Notes: a model not told the origin generated them from the sequence alone. 20,318 nt of DNA from Chitinophagaceae bacterium (GCA_003489485.1 DNMB01000140.1:1-20318), one strand, 5' to 3'. Shown: positions 1 to 8,205, numbered from the stretch's first letter. A program made the numbers and translations.

Positions 1-1002
1 ATGACGGGAGAGAACAGAGTGCTGGCCTATCATGGACTTCAAAAGGCAAACGCTGAGCCCAACTTTGGAATAGCCGCACTGGCAGAGATCGGCAGCGTAC
101 AACAGCCGCTTACCATTCACCAGCTGGTCTTTATGATCGCTCCACGGGTCAATGCGGCGGGCCGAATGGACGAAGGAGGAAAAGCGGTAGAGCTATTCAT
201 TGCGGGCTCTTTTGAGCAAGCGCTCGGTTTTGCTTCGCAACTGCAAAGCGATAACACCGACAGAAGAGAAGCCGATAAAATTACCACGCAGGAGGCCCTG
301 CAACTGATCGAAGAAAATCCGGCCTGGAAAAACAGCCGCTCTACCGTAGTGTTTCAACCTCATTGGCACAAGGGCGTGGTAGGAATTGTCGCCTCACGAC
401 TCATCGAGCACTATCACCGCCCTACGATCGTGCTAACGCAATCGGGTGAGCAGGTAGCAGGAAGCGCCCGCAGTGTTCCGGGATTCAATTTGTACGAAGC
501 CATTCACGCTTGTCGCGAACATCTGATCGGATACGGAGGACATTTTGCAGCCGCAGGTATGACCCTGCTAGCCGACCAAGTCGATGCTTTTCGTGAAAAA
601 TTTGAAGCCGTGGTTGCAGCCAGCATCACAGACGATCAACTGATACCGGAAATTATCATTGATCAGGAGATCAAATTGCAAGACATATCTCCAACTTTTT
701 ATTCCATCCTTTCTCAAATGGAGCCATTTGGACCTGAGAACCTTCGCCCGGTCTTCTTGCTCTCTACTTTATACGACACGGGTCAATCCAAGATCGTAAA
801 GGAAGAGCACATCCGTTTCGTCCTCAAAGACAAAACAAATCGATCTACCATCTCAGGCATAGGGTTCGGCCTGGCCAATCGCTTTAGTCTGCTCACCGGC
901 GGCCAGCCCATCGATGTGGTCTGCACGCTCGATGAAAATCACTTTAACAACAAGACCACCATACAGCTTCGGGTCATGGACATCCGCGCTGCCCAACCAT
1001 AA
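1..1002 (+). CDS. recJ: Single-stranded-DNA-specific exonuclease RecJ, C-terminal part (5' end outside window)
   Basis: RecJ degrades single-stranded DNA 5' to 3' in recombinational and mismatch repair in the cytoplasm. The visible 333 residues contain the middle and end of the protein. PRVNAAGRM (48-56) closes the DHH region. The DHHA1 domain carries HKGVVGIVASRL (123-134) and the diagnostic GGH followed by AAAG (179-185). A C-terminal OB-type domain begins near PFGPENLRPVF (242-252). Family members are roughly 560-580 residues, so about 230 N-terminal residues with the catalytic DHH motifs lie upstream. The ATG at base 1 is therefore an internal Met, not the start. The stop lies 12 bp from the stop of the leftward DUF5689 gene, so the two transcription units converge. 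I see no hairpin terminator in the gap. Confidence 0.93.
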   Translation: MTGENRVLAYHGLQKANAEPNFGIAALAEIGSVQQPLTIHQLVFMIAPRVNAAGRMDEGGKAVELFIAGSFEQALGFASQLQSDNTDRREADKITTQEALQLIEENPAWKNSRSTVVFQPHWHKGVVGIVASRLIEHYHRPTIVLTQSGEQVAGSARSVPGFNLYEAIHACREHLIGYGGHFAAAGMTLLADQVDAFREKFEAVVAASITDDQLIPEIIIDQEIKLQDISPTFYSILSQMEPFGPENLRPVFLLSTLYDTGQSKIVKEEHIRFVLKDKTNRSTISGIGFGLANRFSLLTGGQPIDVVCTLDENHFNNKTTIQLRVMDIRAAQP

Positions 1003-1014
1003 TCTTTTTCGGCC

Positions 1015-3126
1015 TTAGTTCCAGGTCAACTGCAGATCGTCAATTGCAGTTGAGGGCCTGTTGTTGCTTCCTGTGGTAGCCGTGAGGGTCACGATACGAA
1101 TCCAAACCTTTTGCGAAAGATTATTGAGTGCCGTTCCAAAGTTTACTGTGACGGGCGTACTGGAGAACGTACCCACATTGGTAGTTAAGGTAGCAGGCGC
1201 AGTAGTGACGGTCGTGAACGAACTTGGATTATCGCCAAGCCCATATTCCACTCGCCAAGTGGCCGTGCGACCTCCGGGGGTAGCGTCTAGTGATTGAAAC
1301 AGAAAGCTCATTTGAAAATTGCTCTTTCCGGTCGTGTTGGTTATTTCGAAAAGAAAAGAAGCGCCGGGATCATATCCGGTAGAACTGGTTTGTCGTATAC
1401 CCAACGCGCGATTGGTAGAGGCGGTTTGCGCCGCGGCATCGCTGGAGGAGGTGAGTCCGGTCGCCGAGGCAAAGTTCTTAAGCCCCGCACTGGTCTGATT
1501 CCATGCAGTGGGCGTAGCCAGACCCGTTGATGGATACACGGGCATATTACCGGTACCCAACGAGGTAGCCGATGCGCCGATCTTTACAGAGACCCCTTGC
1601 GGAAGTCCGTTGGCAAGCGCATCAAAATTCTGCGTGTAAGGAGAGTTCGTAAGCAATAATCCTCCGGAGGCCGGGGGCGGAGAAGACCCTCCCACTACAT
1701 CACTGAGGTTTCTGAACGAGATCTGCCGTGTGGTATTAAAAGGAGTCAGATAGCCCGTAAATGAGGTGGCAGCAGAAGGAAACGGAGTTGTTGCAAAACT
1801 AGCTCCCGAGCTGGTAAAGACCGTAAGGGTACCGGAGGCATCGGTCATTGTAACGGACCCGCTCCAATTACCGGCAGTACCTCCCGAAAATGTAATGGTG
1901 GCAACTTGCACCAAGGTAGATTCCCAATTGCGAAAATTACTTCCGATGGCGGCCAACGTGGCCACGCGGGGTGTTATGACCTTTCCGGTTGCTATCAACT
2001 GGGCATATCCCAGCGGAACGTTATTGAGCTGCAGCAGACCATTGAACTCTGAGAGCTCCAGGCCAGAAACATTTACATCGATCGAATCACCCAGATTAAA
2101 GTTATGGGCGGCAGAGAAGCGTACACAAATTCCGGCCAGTCCGTTCCCTTGTTGCAAATAAATATTTTGATTGTTGAGATTGTTGGTAGATCTATCGCTG
2201 ATCACGACCCCGGTGATTTTTCGACCCGCCGGTGCAAATGTGCTTGCCCCATTGTACAAGGCACGCAACTCGGATGTTGCCAAAATGGTAGCAGGACCCG
2301 AGCCGCAACGAGCGCCAGAGAAACGCACATCGCTGGTATCACGTATCGTAAGCTGCTTGGTCGTACCAAAGTAAGAATACACACCCGTGATCGTGCCATT
2401 TCCTGCAGGCATTTTTACTGTGGCAAAATTGGCATAGTTGCTGGTGCGAAGGGTAATACGATTGGTCGACGGAGAAGTGCAACCCTGCAGAATTCGGTTG
2501 CCGGATTGTGAAGCATCTGCATAATTACGCGCCGTATCGGCGGGTGATGCCTCCATTTCACTGAGCTGTATCAACGTGCTGACGTGTGGATCCTGCAACG
2601 AAGTGGTCAGTTCAGATACGCTCACCACCTTGGGGGTCAGGGGTTGATTAAGAGGCCCCTTTACGATGTGCTGATCAAATAGATTAAAGGCCAATAAAGT
2701 GACACCCCCCTGGCTTATGAAAGCCGAATCGATTCCTCCACCGAACTGTAAAGTCCCGTTGTATTGACCCAAGTAGAGCCCCTTTAGCTTTACGAACAAT
2801 TTTCGTCCTACAGGATATTGATTGAAGAGGTTATTGCCTGCCAAACGCAACAGCACTCCGCCCGTGGCATCCTGCAAGGCGATCTGCTGATAATAATTTC
2901 CATTTTTATCATCACAAGAAACAACTCCCTCAATGACCAGATCATCTGTGATGGCCACGGGAGTGCCCGAGGTGTAACGAGCCTTTACGTCCCTGATGGT
3001 GGTATTGGCCACAATGGAGGGGTTACCGGGATCGACCGGGTCAACATTGGTTTTCTTACAACCGGCTATGCCAGAAAGGGTCAATAGCACAATGAAAAGG
3101 ATCTTGATGGTGGAGAGGATTTTCAT
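1015..3126 (-). CDS. Large DUF5689 lipoprotein with two DUF5689 units and a C-terminal beta domain
   Basis: Seen: a signal peptide with lipobox IAGC (Cys23), so a lipoprotein that probably sits on the outer membrane. Two homologous units follow, residues about 41-272 and 280-478. Each starts with a 'T-x-L/R-D-V/A-Y'-like segment leading to a GVV strand, and each ends in a 'TTxQxxxRxxSDV' strand. A Ser/Pro linker (481-488) leads to a C-terminal domain (490-703) that opens with YTQNFDALANGLPQG and ends in DDLQLTW, as in many Bacteroidota surface proteins with a jelly-roll-like adhesion domain. DUF5689 has no established activity; in related genomes it often occurs beside or fused to exported nucleases. 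It is the last gene of a leftward operon, 24 bp after the small DUF5689 gene. Inference: surface ligand binding in partnership with the TonB receptor. The family call is solid; the role is not. Confidence 0.82.
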   Translation of the reverse strand: MKILSTIKILFIVLLTLSGIAGCKKTNVDPVDPGNPSIVANTTIRDVKARYTSGTPVAITDDLVIEGVVSCDDKNGNYYQQIALQDATGGVLLRLAGNNLFNQYPVGRKLFVKLKGLYLGQYNGTLQFGGGIDSAFISQGGVTLLAFNLFDQHIVKGPLNQPLTPKVVSVSELTTSLQDPHVSTLIQLSEMEASPADTARNYADASQSGNRILQGCTSPSTNRITLRTSNYANFATVKMPAGNGTITGVYSYFGTTKQLTIRDTSDVRFSGARCGSGPATILATSELRALYNGASTFAPAGRKITGVVISDRSTNNLNNQNIYLQQGNGLAGICVRFSAAHNFNLGDSIDVNVSGLELSEFNGLLQLNNVPLGYAQLIATGKVITPRVATLAAIGSNFRNWESTLVQVATITFSGGTAGNWSGSVTMTDASGTLTVFTSSGASFATTPFPSAATSFTGYLTPFNTTRQISFRNLSDVVGGSSPPPASGGLLLTNSPYTQNFDALANGLPQGVSVKIGASATSLGTGNMPVYPSTGLATPTAWNQTSAGLKNFASATGLTSSSDAAAQTASTNRALGIRQTSSTGYDPGASFLFEITNTTGKSNFQMSFLFQSLDATPGGRTATWRVEYGLGDNPSSFTTVTTAPATLTTNVGTFSSTPVTVNFGTALNNLSQKVWIRIVTLTATTGSNNRPSTAIDDLQLTWN

Positions 3127-3150
3127 ATCACTTTTTTTAACCTTAAAAAA

Positions 3151-3885
3151 TTATTGGATATCGGCCGCACTGCGAATACCGATCTGTGTAGCATCTTGCG
3201 TGGAAGTTTTAAAGATAGAAACATACCCGGTAACGGATCGCCCCGCGGCATTTACGGAAATACCCGATGCATTTCTGACGAACATGGTCAAGCTACCCGT
3301 TCCATCCGACAGCGTGTATGTTGTTCCTGTAGTGTTGGTAGCCGTCTGAGTAATAGCCGTCAGGTTACTGATCTTGACAAGCGATGAAGCCCAGGTGTTG
3401 CGGTTAGCGAGTATTTGCGCACAGGTAGCGGAACGAGCAGTGATGGCCAGTGTAACAGGAACGATCACGATCTTCTCCTTCGGGACACTCTTTAATTCCA
3501 GATCGCCGTTAAACAAGATCAACTCACCCACCCCAGCAGCATCGATCTCCAACACCGATCCGAGGGGATAGACAGGAGAACCAATCATTGTATAGAGATA
3601 AATGCCTGCCCCGCTTTCATCTTGCAAACGAAAATTACCAGCGGCCTCGTTGGCGCTGTTCGAAACGACCACCCCTCTGATCTTCTTCGTTCCCGCAGGA
3701 ACAAGCAAGGTGCCGGAACCGGGATAAAGGGCCCTGAACTGGGTAAGGGGCATCAGCTGCGAAGGATTGGTGGGCACAACCGGATCGGGTCCAGCAGGAG
3801 CAATCGGCTCCCTGTTGCAGGCGGCGAGCACAATAAGAGGAGCCGACACGATCAACAACACAATCTTGGTAATGAACGATCTCAT
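3151..3885 (-). CDS. Small DUF5689 lipoprotein
   Basis: A 244-residue lipoprotein with a single DUF5689 unit. I chose the ATG at 3885 (protein begins MRSFITKIVLL) over the longer frame from 3957, because it gives a clean signal peptide with lipobox LAAC (Cys23) and leaves a 25-bp gap after the receptor gene instead of an overlap. The mature part opens with an Ala/Pro/Asn linker (24-44). It then resembles unit 2 of the neighbouring large protein: FRALYPGSGT (50-59) matches LRALYNGAST, KIRGVVVSN (68-76) matches KITGVVISD, and both end in an 'IRxxxDI/V' strand. This suggests duplication within the operon. It lies between the TonB receptor and the larger paralogue, so the three are probably co-transcribed. 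Inferred role: an accessory surface lipoprotein that holds the ligand for the receptor, in the place a SusD-type protein has in other loci. Function is not established. Confidence 0.8.
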   Translation of the reverse strand: MRSFITKIVLLIVSAPLIVLAACNREPIAPAGPDPVVPTNPSQLMPLTQFRALYPGSGTLLVPAGTKKIRGVVVSNSANEAAGNFRLQDESGAGIYLYTMIGSPVYPLGSVLEIDAAGVGELILFNGDLELKSVPKEKIVIVPVTLAITARSATCAQILANRNTWASSLVKISNLTAITQTATNTTGTTYTLSDGTGSLTMFVRNASGISVNAAGRSVTGYVSIFKTSTQDATQIGIRSAADIQ

Positions 3886-3910
3886 AAAATATATTTTCTG
3901 GTTCTTGGCA

Positions 3911-6502
3911 CTAGAATCGAAGAGTAACGCTGGTAAAAAAATTAAGGCCGAACGCATAGAAAAGGCGTGGCGGAAACTTGCCCACCTCTACCGGATCGGC
4001 CGCATTCTGCTGCTGGTCATAACGCAACTGCTCAAAACCTCCGGTTAAGATTTTACGGTTATTGAGCAAGTTGTTTATGCCTGCGTTAAATACAAGAAAC
4101 GTAGACTTGTTGCCGATCTCATAGGAACGGGGCAGCTTCCACGAGTACCCCCCGAAGAAATCTACCGTATACTGCGCCTCGAACTTTTGCTGATCAAAAA
4201 CTTGTTTGTGCTGATCGGTTCCGGGCGTAAGGAACTGCAGGGCATCCCAGGTGCGACGCAGCGGATTGATGGCCAAATAAGACTGATCAAAGTAACTGGC
4301 GGTAAGGCTTACGAACCAGAACTTGGGTGATCGGTAATTGAGCGCCAGACTGTACGCCTCCATTGGAGTAGAAGGCACCTTGAAGTTCTCGGCGTAGATG
4401 ATGTCGCGCCCGAGCTCTGTGGCACTGTTATCGACCGTTATAACGGCTCGTTGACGACTGTCAAAGTAATATCTGCCCACCGAAGCAGCGGCATTGAGTG
4501 TTAGGGTCGATGACAAACGAGCCTCTACACCCACCTCTCCACCAAAATGCAATTTGTCGATTCCACTAATGGCATAGTTGACGAAATTTTGGTAGAAGTC
4601 GTGGTAGAAGATCATGACATCCATGCCTTTTCTGAACTGGGTATAATAGCCGCCCAGCTTCAGCCGTAGCTTAGGAGCATTGAGCACGTACCCGGCCTCG
4701 CCAGTAAGGATCTCTTCGCTTTGAAGTTGCTCCTGTTGGGCATTACGGGTACGCGGTGAGATGTAAATATTCTCGAAATAAGGTGCCCTCGTCAAATAAG
4801 AACCATTTACAAAAAGATAGTTTCTGCCGTCGATCTTATAAGTGAATCCTGCCTTTCCTGCATAATTCAAAAAGGTATTGATGGTCCCCTTTCCGTACGA
4901 ATCATTGGGGAAAATCCCATTTCGAACATTTCCCTCACGATAGAATTTTGTATGCGAGGCCTGCCCGGCCAAAAAGAGATCCCACTTATTGAATTGAAAG
5001 ACGCCTTGCCACCAGGCCGCCGCACGATTGATGTTCAGATTGTAGTCATAGCCGAAACGGTCGCCGACCTTCAAGATCCTGTTCGGTACGTCGATATCAA
5101 ACTGATTGCTACCTCCACCCGCACCAAGATCCCTTTCGGCAAATTGATTGAGGTTTACATAGAAATCACCTCCGAGTAGATCATCTACTTTTTTATAATA
5201 ACGATTATGCTGCGACTGGTACGACAGACCAGCCGTCATATCGAAATGCTCTCCTATACGGGTGTTGAGCACCGTATTGAAATTGAATCGACGGGTGTTG
5301 ATGATCCGGTTCTCCACGATATACCTTGAACGAAGACCCGATACATTGTTACCGGCAATTCCGTTGGCGTTGGTAATGGTCGCGAAGCTGGAGCGATTCA
5401 CATCGTACAGGCGCTGCCAGTTGATCTGACGAAGCGAGATGTCGCTGCGCATAAGATCTGCCAGCCGTGTTGCCTGCGACGCATCGGGCGTGCTGGCCCA
5501 GGTGCGGGTGTAACTGGGCAAGTAGCGATAATAGTCGGGACGCGGGTCAGCTGCATTATACCAATCAAATGCGGTTACGGAGCGATCTCCGAACGAGTAG
5601 CTCGCGGCGGTCGTTAGCGTCGTGTTGTTACGCAACCTGAACTCATGATTCAAGATAGCTACCGGCTGATGCGTTCTGCCCACGCTCACGTTGCGCTTGC
5701 GTCCGCTTTGGTAGCCCCAATTGGGATTGTAGTAATTGGTGCCGGCCAAATCCATCATTTCTTGTACCGCTGCGCCTTGTCTACCATTTTCGGTGGGTGC
5801 ATCAAAGAGTGTCATCGAAAGCAGATGTCGTTGCCCGATCTTTTTATCGACACTGGCAAAAAATGCCCATCCGTCGTAATGGGTACCAGGCACGTAGCCC
5901 TCTTCGGCCCAGCGTCGACTTCCGCTTAACGAATAGGCCCAACCCTTTTGACTCATCCCCGATGAGTGCGTCAGCATCACGCGATTATTATAGGTACGAT
6001 TTGAGGCGGCATAGCTGATCTGTGTTTGCGCGCGCTGCCTGCTGGCGCGAGCATCGATGTTGGTATTTCCTCCAATATCACCGAACGTGAAGGTATTGTA
6101 TCGCAATCCCCACGAAACATCCCGATTTCGCATCACATCGTTAAGACCTCCCCAGAGACCGAAAGGGGTAAAGCCATTGTCGAGATTGTCCATGGGTACA
6201 CCATTCAAAAAGGTGCTGAAGTGATCGTTGTCGTAGCCTCGGATCCTGAACCGAACAGCACTGAAATTAAAAGAGGCCGCAGCGAAGAAAGGATCGCGAC
6301 CGGCCGTCAGTAAAGAAGAGACATTTTGATTGCCCCCATCTCCAAGGTCATTGTCATCGATGGAGACGGTAGGGATATTATCGAGTATACCATCCTTTAT
6401 TTCTTCTATTATTGAGCTGTCTTTTCGAGAAGTAGAGTCGACCTGTGCCATCACCGGCAAACAAAAAAACAGACCGACAAGCAGTAGCGGGTACAAACGC
6501 AT
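3911..6502 (-). CDS. TonB-dependent outer-membrane receptor
   Basis: An 863-residue outer-membrane transporter driven by TonB/ExbBD. The start at 6502 is preferred because it yields a typical signal peptide ending VMAQ (residues 1-20); the 44 residues upstream in frame are Cys-rich and unlike a leader. A possible TonB box lies at IPTVSID (43-49). The plug (about 50-155) shows VRFRIRGYDNDHFSTFLNG (83-101) followed by GVPMDNLDNG. The rest is a long beta-barrel with alternating aromatic strands, ending in TSVTLRF with the terminal Phe expected for BAM insertion. The N-terminal carboxypeptidase-regulatory-like domain found in many SusC proteins is absent, and no susD gene is adjacent. Two DUF5689 lipoproteins follow at 25 and 24 bp, and a secreted phosphodiesterase-fold enzyme is divergent. 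The substrate cannot be read from the sequence. Confidence 0.92.
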   Translation of the reverse strand: MRLYPLLLVGLFFCLPVMAQVDSTSRKDSSIIEEIKDGILDNIPTVSIDDNDLGDGGNQNVSSLLTAGRDPFFAAASFNFSAVRFRIRGYDNDHFSTFLNGVPMDNLDNGFTPFGLWGGLNDVMRNRDVSWGLRYNTFTFGDIGGNTNIDARASRQRAQTQISYAASNRTYNNRVMLTHSSGMSQKGWAYSLSGSRRWAEEGYVPGTHYDGWAFFASVDKKIGQRHLLSMTLFDAPTENGRQGAAVQEMMDLAGTNYYNPNWGYQSGRKRNVSVGRTHQPVAILNHEFRLRNNTTLTTAASYSFGDRSVTAFDWYNAADPRPDYYRYLPSYTRTWASTPDASQATRLADLMRSDISLRQINWQRLYDVNRSSFATITNANGIAGNNVSGLRSRYIVENRIINTRRFNFNTVLNTRIGEHFDMTAGLSYQSQHNRYYKKVDDLLGGDFYVNLNQFAERDLGAGGGSNQFDIDVPNRILKVGDRFGYDYNLNINRAAAWWQGVFQFNKWDLFLAGQASHTKFYREGNVRNGIFPNDSYGKGTINTFLNYAGKAGFTYKIDGRNYLFVNGSYLTRAPYFENIYISPRTRNAQQEQLQSEEILTGEAGYVLNAPKLRLKLGGYYTQFRKGMDVMIFYHDFYQNFVNYAISGIDKLHFGGEVGVEARLSSTLTLNAAASVGRYYFDSRQRAVITVDNSATELGRDIIYAENFKVPSTPMEAYSLALNYRSPKFWFVSLTASYFDQSYLAINPLRRTWDALQFLTPGTDQHKQVFDQQKFEAQYTVDFFGGYSWKLPRSYEIGNKSTFLVFNAGINNLLNNRKILTGGFEQLRYDQQQNAADPVEVGKFPPRLFYAFGLNFFTSVTLRF

Positions 6503-6525
6503 GTAGTTTGGTTTAGTAAGGCAGA

Positions 6526-6533
6526 CAAATTTA
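6526..6533 (-). promoter_or_regulatory. Candidate -7 box for the TonB receptor/DUF5689 operon
   Basis: Reading leftward, TAAATTTG matches the Bacteroidota -7 consensus TAnnTTTG and lies 23 nt before the receptor ATG. A TTTG at 6548-6551 on the same strand could be the -33 element, but the spacer is only 14 nt instead of about 19-21. The -7 call is therefore moderate and the -33 call weak. For the divergent endonuclease gene only a loose match is visible, TACATTCG at 6624-6631. Confidence 0.42.
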
Positions 6534-6649
6534 TTGGGAATAGGCAGCAAACCTCGAAAAAAGTTTATCACATAACAATAACACAACAATTCGGCCGCAG
6601 AAGAGCGAACAAAGGCTTTTCTGTACATTCGCAACGCTTATTTTGATGC

Positions 6650-7693
6650 ATGAAAAAAATTACGCTGATCTTTTGGGCGCTACTGCTGAGCATAGGGCTG
6701 CTGGCGCAAAAAAAACAATACAAGTCGGCAGTAATTGCCTTTTACAATCTCGAAAATCTTTTCGATACCGTCGACAATACGTTGATCAATGACGAAGAGT
6801 TCTTGCCCGGAGGCATACGCAACTACTCTACCCGCATCTACCAAGACAAGCTTGGCAAGCTGGCCGACGTTATTGCACAGATAGGGACCGAATTGAATCC
6901 CGACGGACCTGCCTTGCTGGGCGTAGCCGAAATTGAGAACGATACCGTTCTGCGCGATCTTTCTAACCATGCTACGATCGCCAAGCGTCATTACAAGTGG
7001 GTACACTATGATTCAAAGGATGCCCGCGGTGTGGACGTAGCCCTGTTTTACAATCCCCTCTATTTTACTCCTGAGGCAAGCGATAAGATCTTTGTGCCTC
7101 TGCCCAGCGGTTCTAAGGACGCTTACTACACTAGGGACATCCTATGGGTAAAGGGAAAACTCGAGGGGGAAACCATTCACGTCTATGTCAATCACTGGCC
7201 CAGCCGAAGTGGTGGCGAAAAAAGAAGTGAGCCCGGACGGATCGCTGCGGCCAAAGTCTGTCGTCAGCATATTGACAGCATCTTATTGGCCGATGCAAGC
7301 GCCAAAATAGTTGTAATGGGAGACCTCAATGACGATCCCACCAATAAGAGCGTAAACCAGATTCTATTGGCCAACAATAACCTTGCTCCCGAGCCGGCCC
7401 GCTCTTTGTACAACCCCTGGATGGAACTTTACAAAAAAGGCATTGGCACCCTGGCCTATCAGGATGCCTGGGGCCTGTTTGACCAGATCATCTTGTCGAG
7501 ACCTTGGCTTAACAAAGAGCAAAGCGGCTTCTTTCTGTTCAAACAACATGTTTTTAACCGCGAGTTTTTGGTCGAAAACAATGGCCGGTACAAAGGATAT
7601 CCGATGCGCACCTGGGACGGAAATTTTTACAGGGGGGGCTATAGCGACCATTTTCCCAGTTATATATTGGTTATCAAAGAGATAAATAAGTAA
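6650..7693 (+). CDS. Exported endonuclease/exonuclease/phosphatase (EEP) family enzyme
   Basis: A 347-residue secreted phosphodiesterase-fold protein with a signal peptide (1-20, ending LLAQ). All EEP metal and catalytic signatures are visible: the Asn strand FYNLENLFD (31-39), the metal Glu in GVAEIEN (91-97, Glu94), the catalytic His in NHWPSRSGG (181-189), MGDLNDDP (223-230), and the terminal SDH (332-334). The family (DNase I, Mg-dependent endonucleases, some phospholipid phosphatases) cleaves phosphodiester or phosphomonoester bonds. The NLENLFD and NHWPSR forms are typical of Bacteroidota exported proteins annotated as endonucleases. It is divergent from the TonB/DUF5689 operon across 147 bp and ends about 11 bp before the rpsF promoter. 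Inferred role: cutting extracellular or periplasmic nucleic acid or another phosphodiester for phosphate or nucleoside recovery. The true substrate is open. Confidence 0.85.
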   Translation: MKKITLIFWALLLSIGLLAQKKQYKSAVIAFYNLENLFDTVDNTLINDEEFLPGGIRNYSTRIYQDKLGKLADVIAQIGTELNPDGPALLGVAEIENDTVLRDLSNHATIAKRHYKWVHYDSKDARGVDVALFYNPLYFTPEASDKIFVPLPSGSKDAYYTRDILWVKGKLEGETIHVYVNHWPSRSGGEKRSEPGRIAAAKVCRQHIDSILLADASAKIVVMGDLNDDPTNKSVNQILLANNNLAPEPARSLYNPWMELYKKGIGTLAYQDAWGLFDQIILSRPWLNKEQSGFFLFKQHVFNREFLVENNGRYKGYPMRTWDGNFYRGGYSDHFPSYILVIKEINK

Positions 7694-7703
7694 CCCTTTC
7701 TTC

Positions 7704-7734
7704 TTGCCTCCTAGGGCGAAATCCCCTATCTTTG
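7704..7734 (+). promoter_or_regulatory. Promoter of rpsF-rpsR-rplI
   Basis: TTG at 7704-7706 and TATCTTTG at 7727-7734 are separated by 20 nt. This matches the Bacteroidota pattern of a -33 TTG and a -7 TAnnTTTG box. Transcription would begin near 7739-7741, leaving a leader of roughly 108 nt before the rpsF start. Confidence 0.75.
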
Positions 7735-7740
7735 CCGCCC

Positions 7741-7848
7741 CAAATCTGTGTTCGCAGATTCTTTGCGGTAAATGCGCCGCAATGTCCAATGGGAGAAATC
7801 GAATTTTTAACCCTTTCCGGCCTCAAACCGGAAACAAAAAAAAGGTAC
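7741..7848 (+). promoter_or_regulatory. Structured 5' leader of the S6/S18 operon, candidate autoregulatory RNA
   Basis: Three hairpins can be drawn. The first is AATCTG/CAGATT (7743-7748 with 7755-7760). The second is TTGCGG/CCGCAA (7763-7768 with 7777-7782). The third is TTTCCGG/CCGGAAA (7814-7820 with 7828-7834, 7-nt loop), and it ends 14 nt before the rpsF ATG beside the purine-rich stretch that would serve as ribosome binding site. Many bacteria carry an mRNA motif upstream of rpsF that binds the S6:S18 complex and represses translation; a CCG-containing element is characteristic of it. The last hairpin is a candidate for that role, but I cannot confirm a match to the known motif by eye. 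Confidence 0.4.
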
Positions 7849-8205
7849 ATGAACAATTACGAACTGATGGTGATCTTCACCCCTGTTCTGAGCGACGACG
7901 AGTTCAAGGCTGCGCAAAAAAAATATGCGAAGCTGGTCACCGACAACGGTGGAACGGTAGTTGCTGAGAATGCCTGGGGCCTCAAATCACTAGCCTACCC
8001 CATCCAGAAAAAAACAACCGGATTGTACTGGGTACTGGAGTACACGGCAGCCTCTGACTTCAATGAGAAATTGAAAATCCAGTTGCTGCGCGACGAAGCC
8101 GTGCTTCGTCAACTTTGCACCAAGCTCGACAAATACGCCGTCGAGTACAATGCACGCAAGAGAAGTGGCGTAAAATCCGGTAACGAAAAAGTAGTGGAGG
8201 CTTAA
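7849..8205 (+). CDS. rpsF: 30S ribosomal protein bS6
   Basis: A 118-residue S6. The protein begins [16 protein letters not shown]; the start at 7849 is preferred over in-frame upstream starts because the YE-x-MVIF opening is the family N-terminus and AAAGG lies just upstream. [24 protein letters not shown] is the characteristic S6 core, followed by the '[13 protein letters not shown]' segment. bS6 binds bS18 on the 30S platform. In Bacteroidota these two proteins together with bS21 form the pocket that hides the 16S anti-Shine-Dalgarno sequence, which is known for the phylum and fits the weak ribosome binding sites seen across this window. It is the first gene of an operon with rpsR (4 bp downstream) and rplI. 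Confidence 0.97.
   Translation: MNNYELMVIFTPVLSDDEFKAAQKKYAKLVTDNGGTVVAENAWGLKSLAYPIQKKTTGLYWVLEYTAASDFNEKLKIQLLRDEAVLRQLCTKLDKYAVEYNARKRSGVKSGNEKVVEA

Noticed and set aside
1..3. ATG at the first base as the start of the exonuclease gene
   Set aside because: RecJ normally has about 230 more N-terminal residues with the DHH motifs, and the visible part begins in the middle of the domain. The gene is cut by the window edge.
2104..2511. 135-codon open frame on the + strand inside the large DUF5689 gene
   Set aside because: Antisense to a well-supported lipoprotein gene. The composition is rich in Arg, Cys and His, as expected for a shadow frame.
3886..3957. 24-residue N-terminal extension of the small DUF5689 protein
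   Set aside because: It would overlap the end of the receptor gene and move the lipobox too far from the N-terminus for a normal lipoprotein signal.
6503..6634. 44-residue N-terminal extension of the TonB receptor
   Set aside because: It would place a Cys-rich segment before a perfectly good signal peptide, and it covers the candidate -7 box.
7364..7789. 141-codon open frame on the - strand over the end of the EEP gene and the rpsF promoter
   Set aside because: It is antisense to the conserved EEP C-terminus and crosses the rpsF promoter and leader. No family features.
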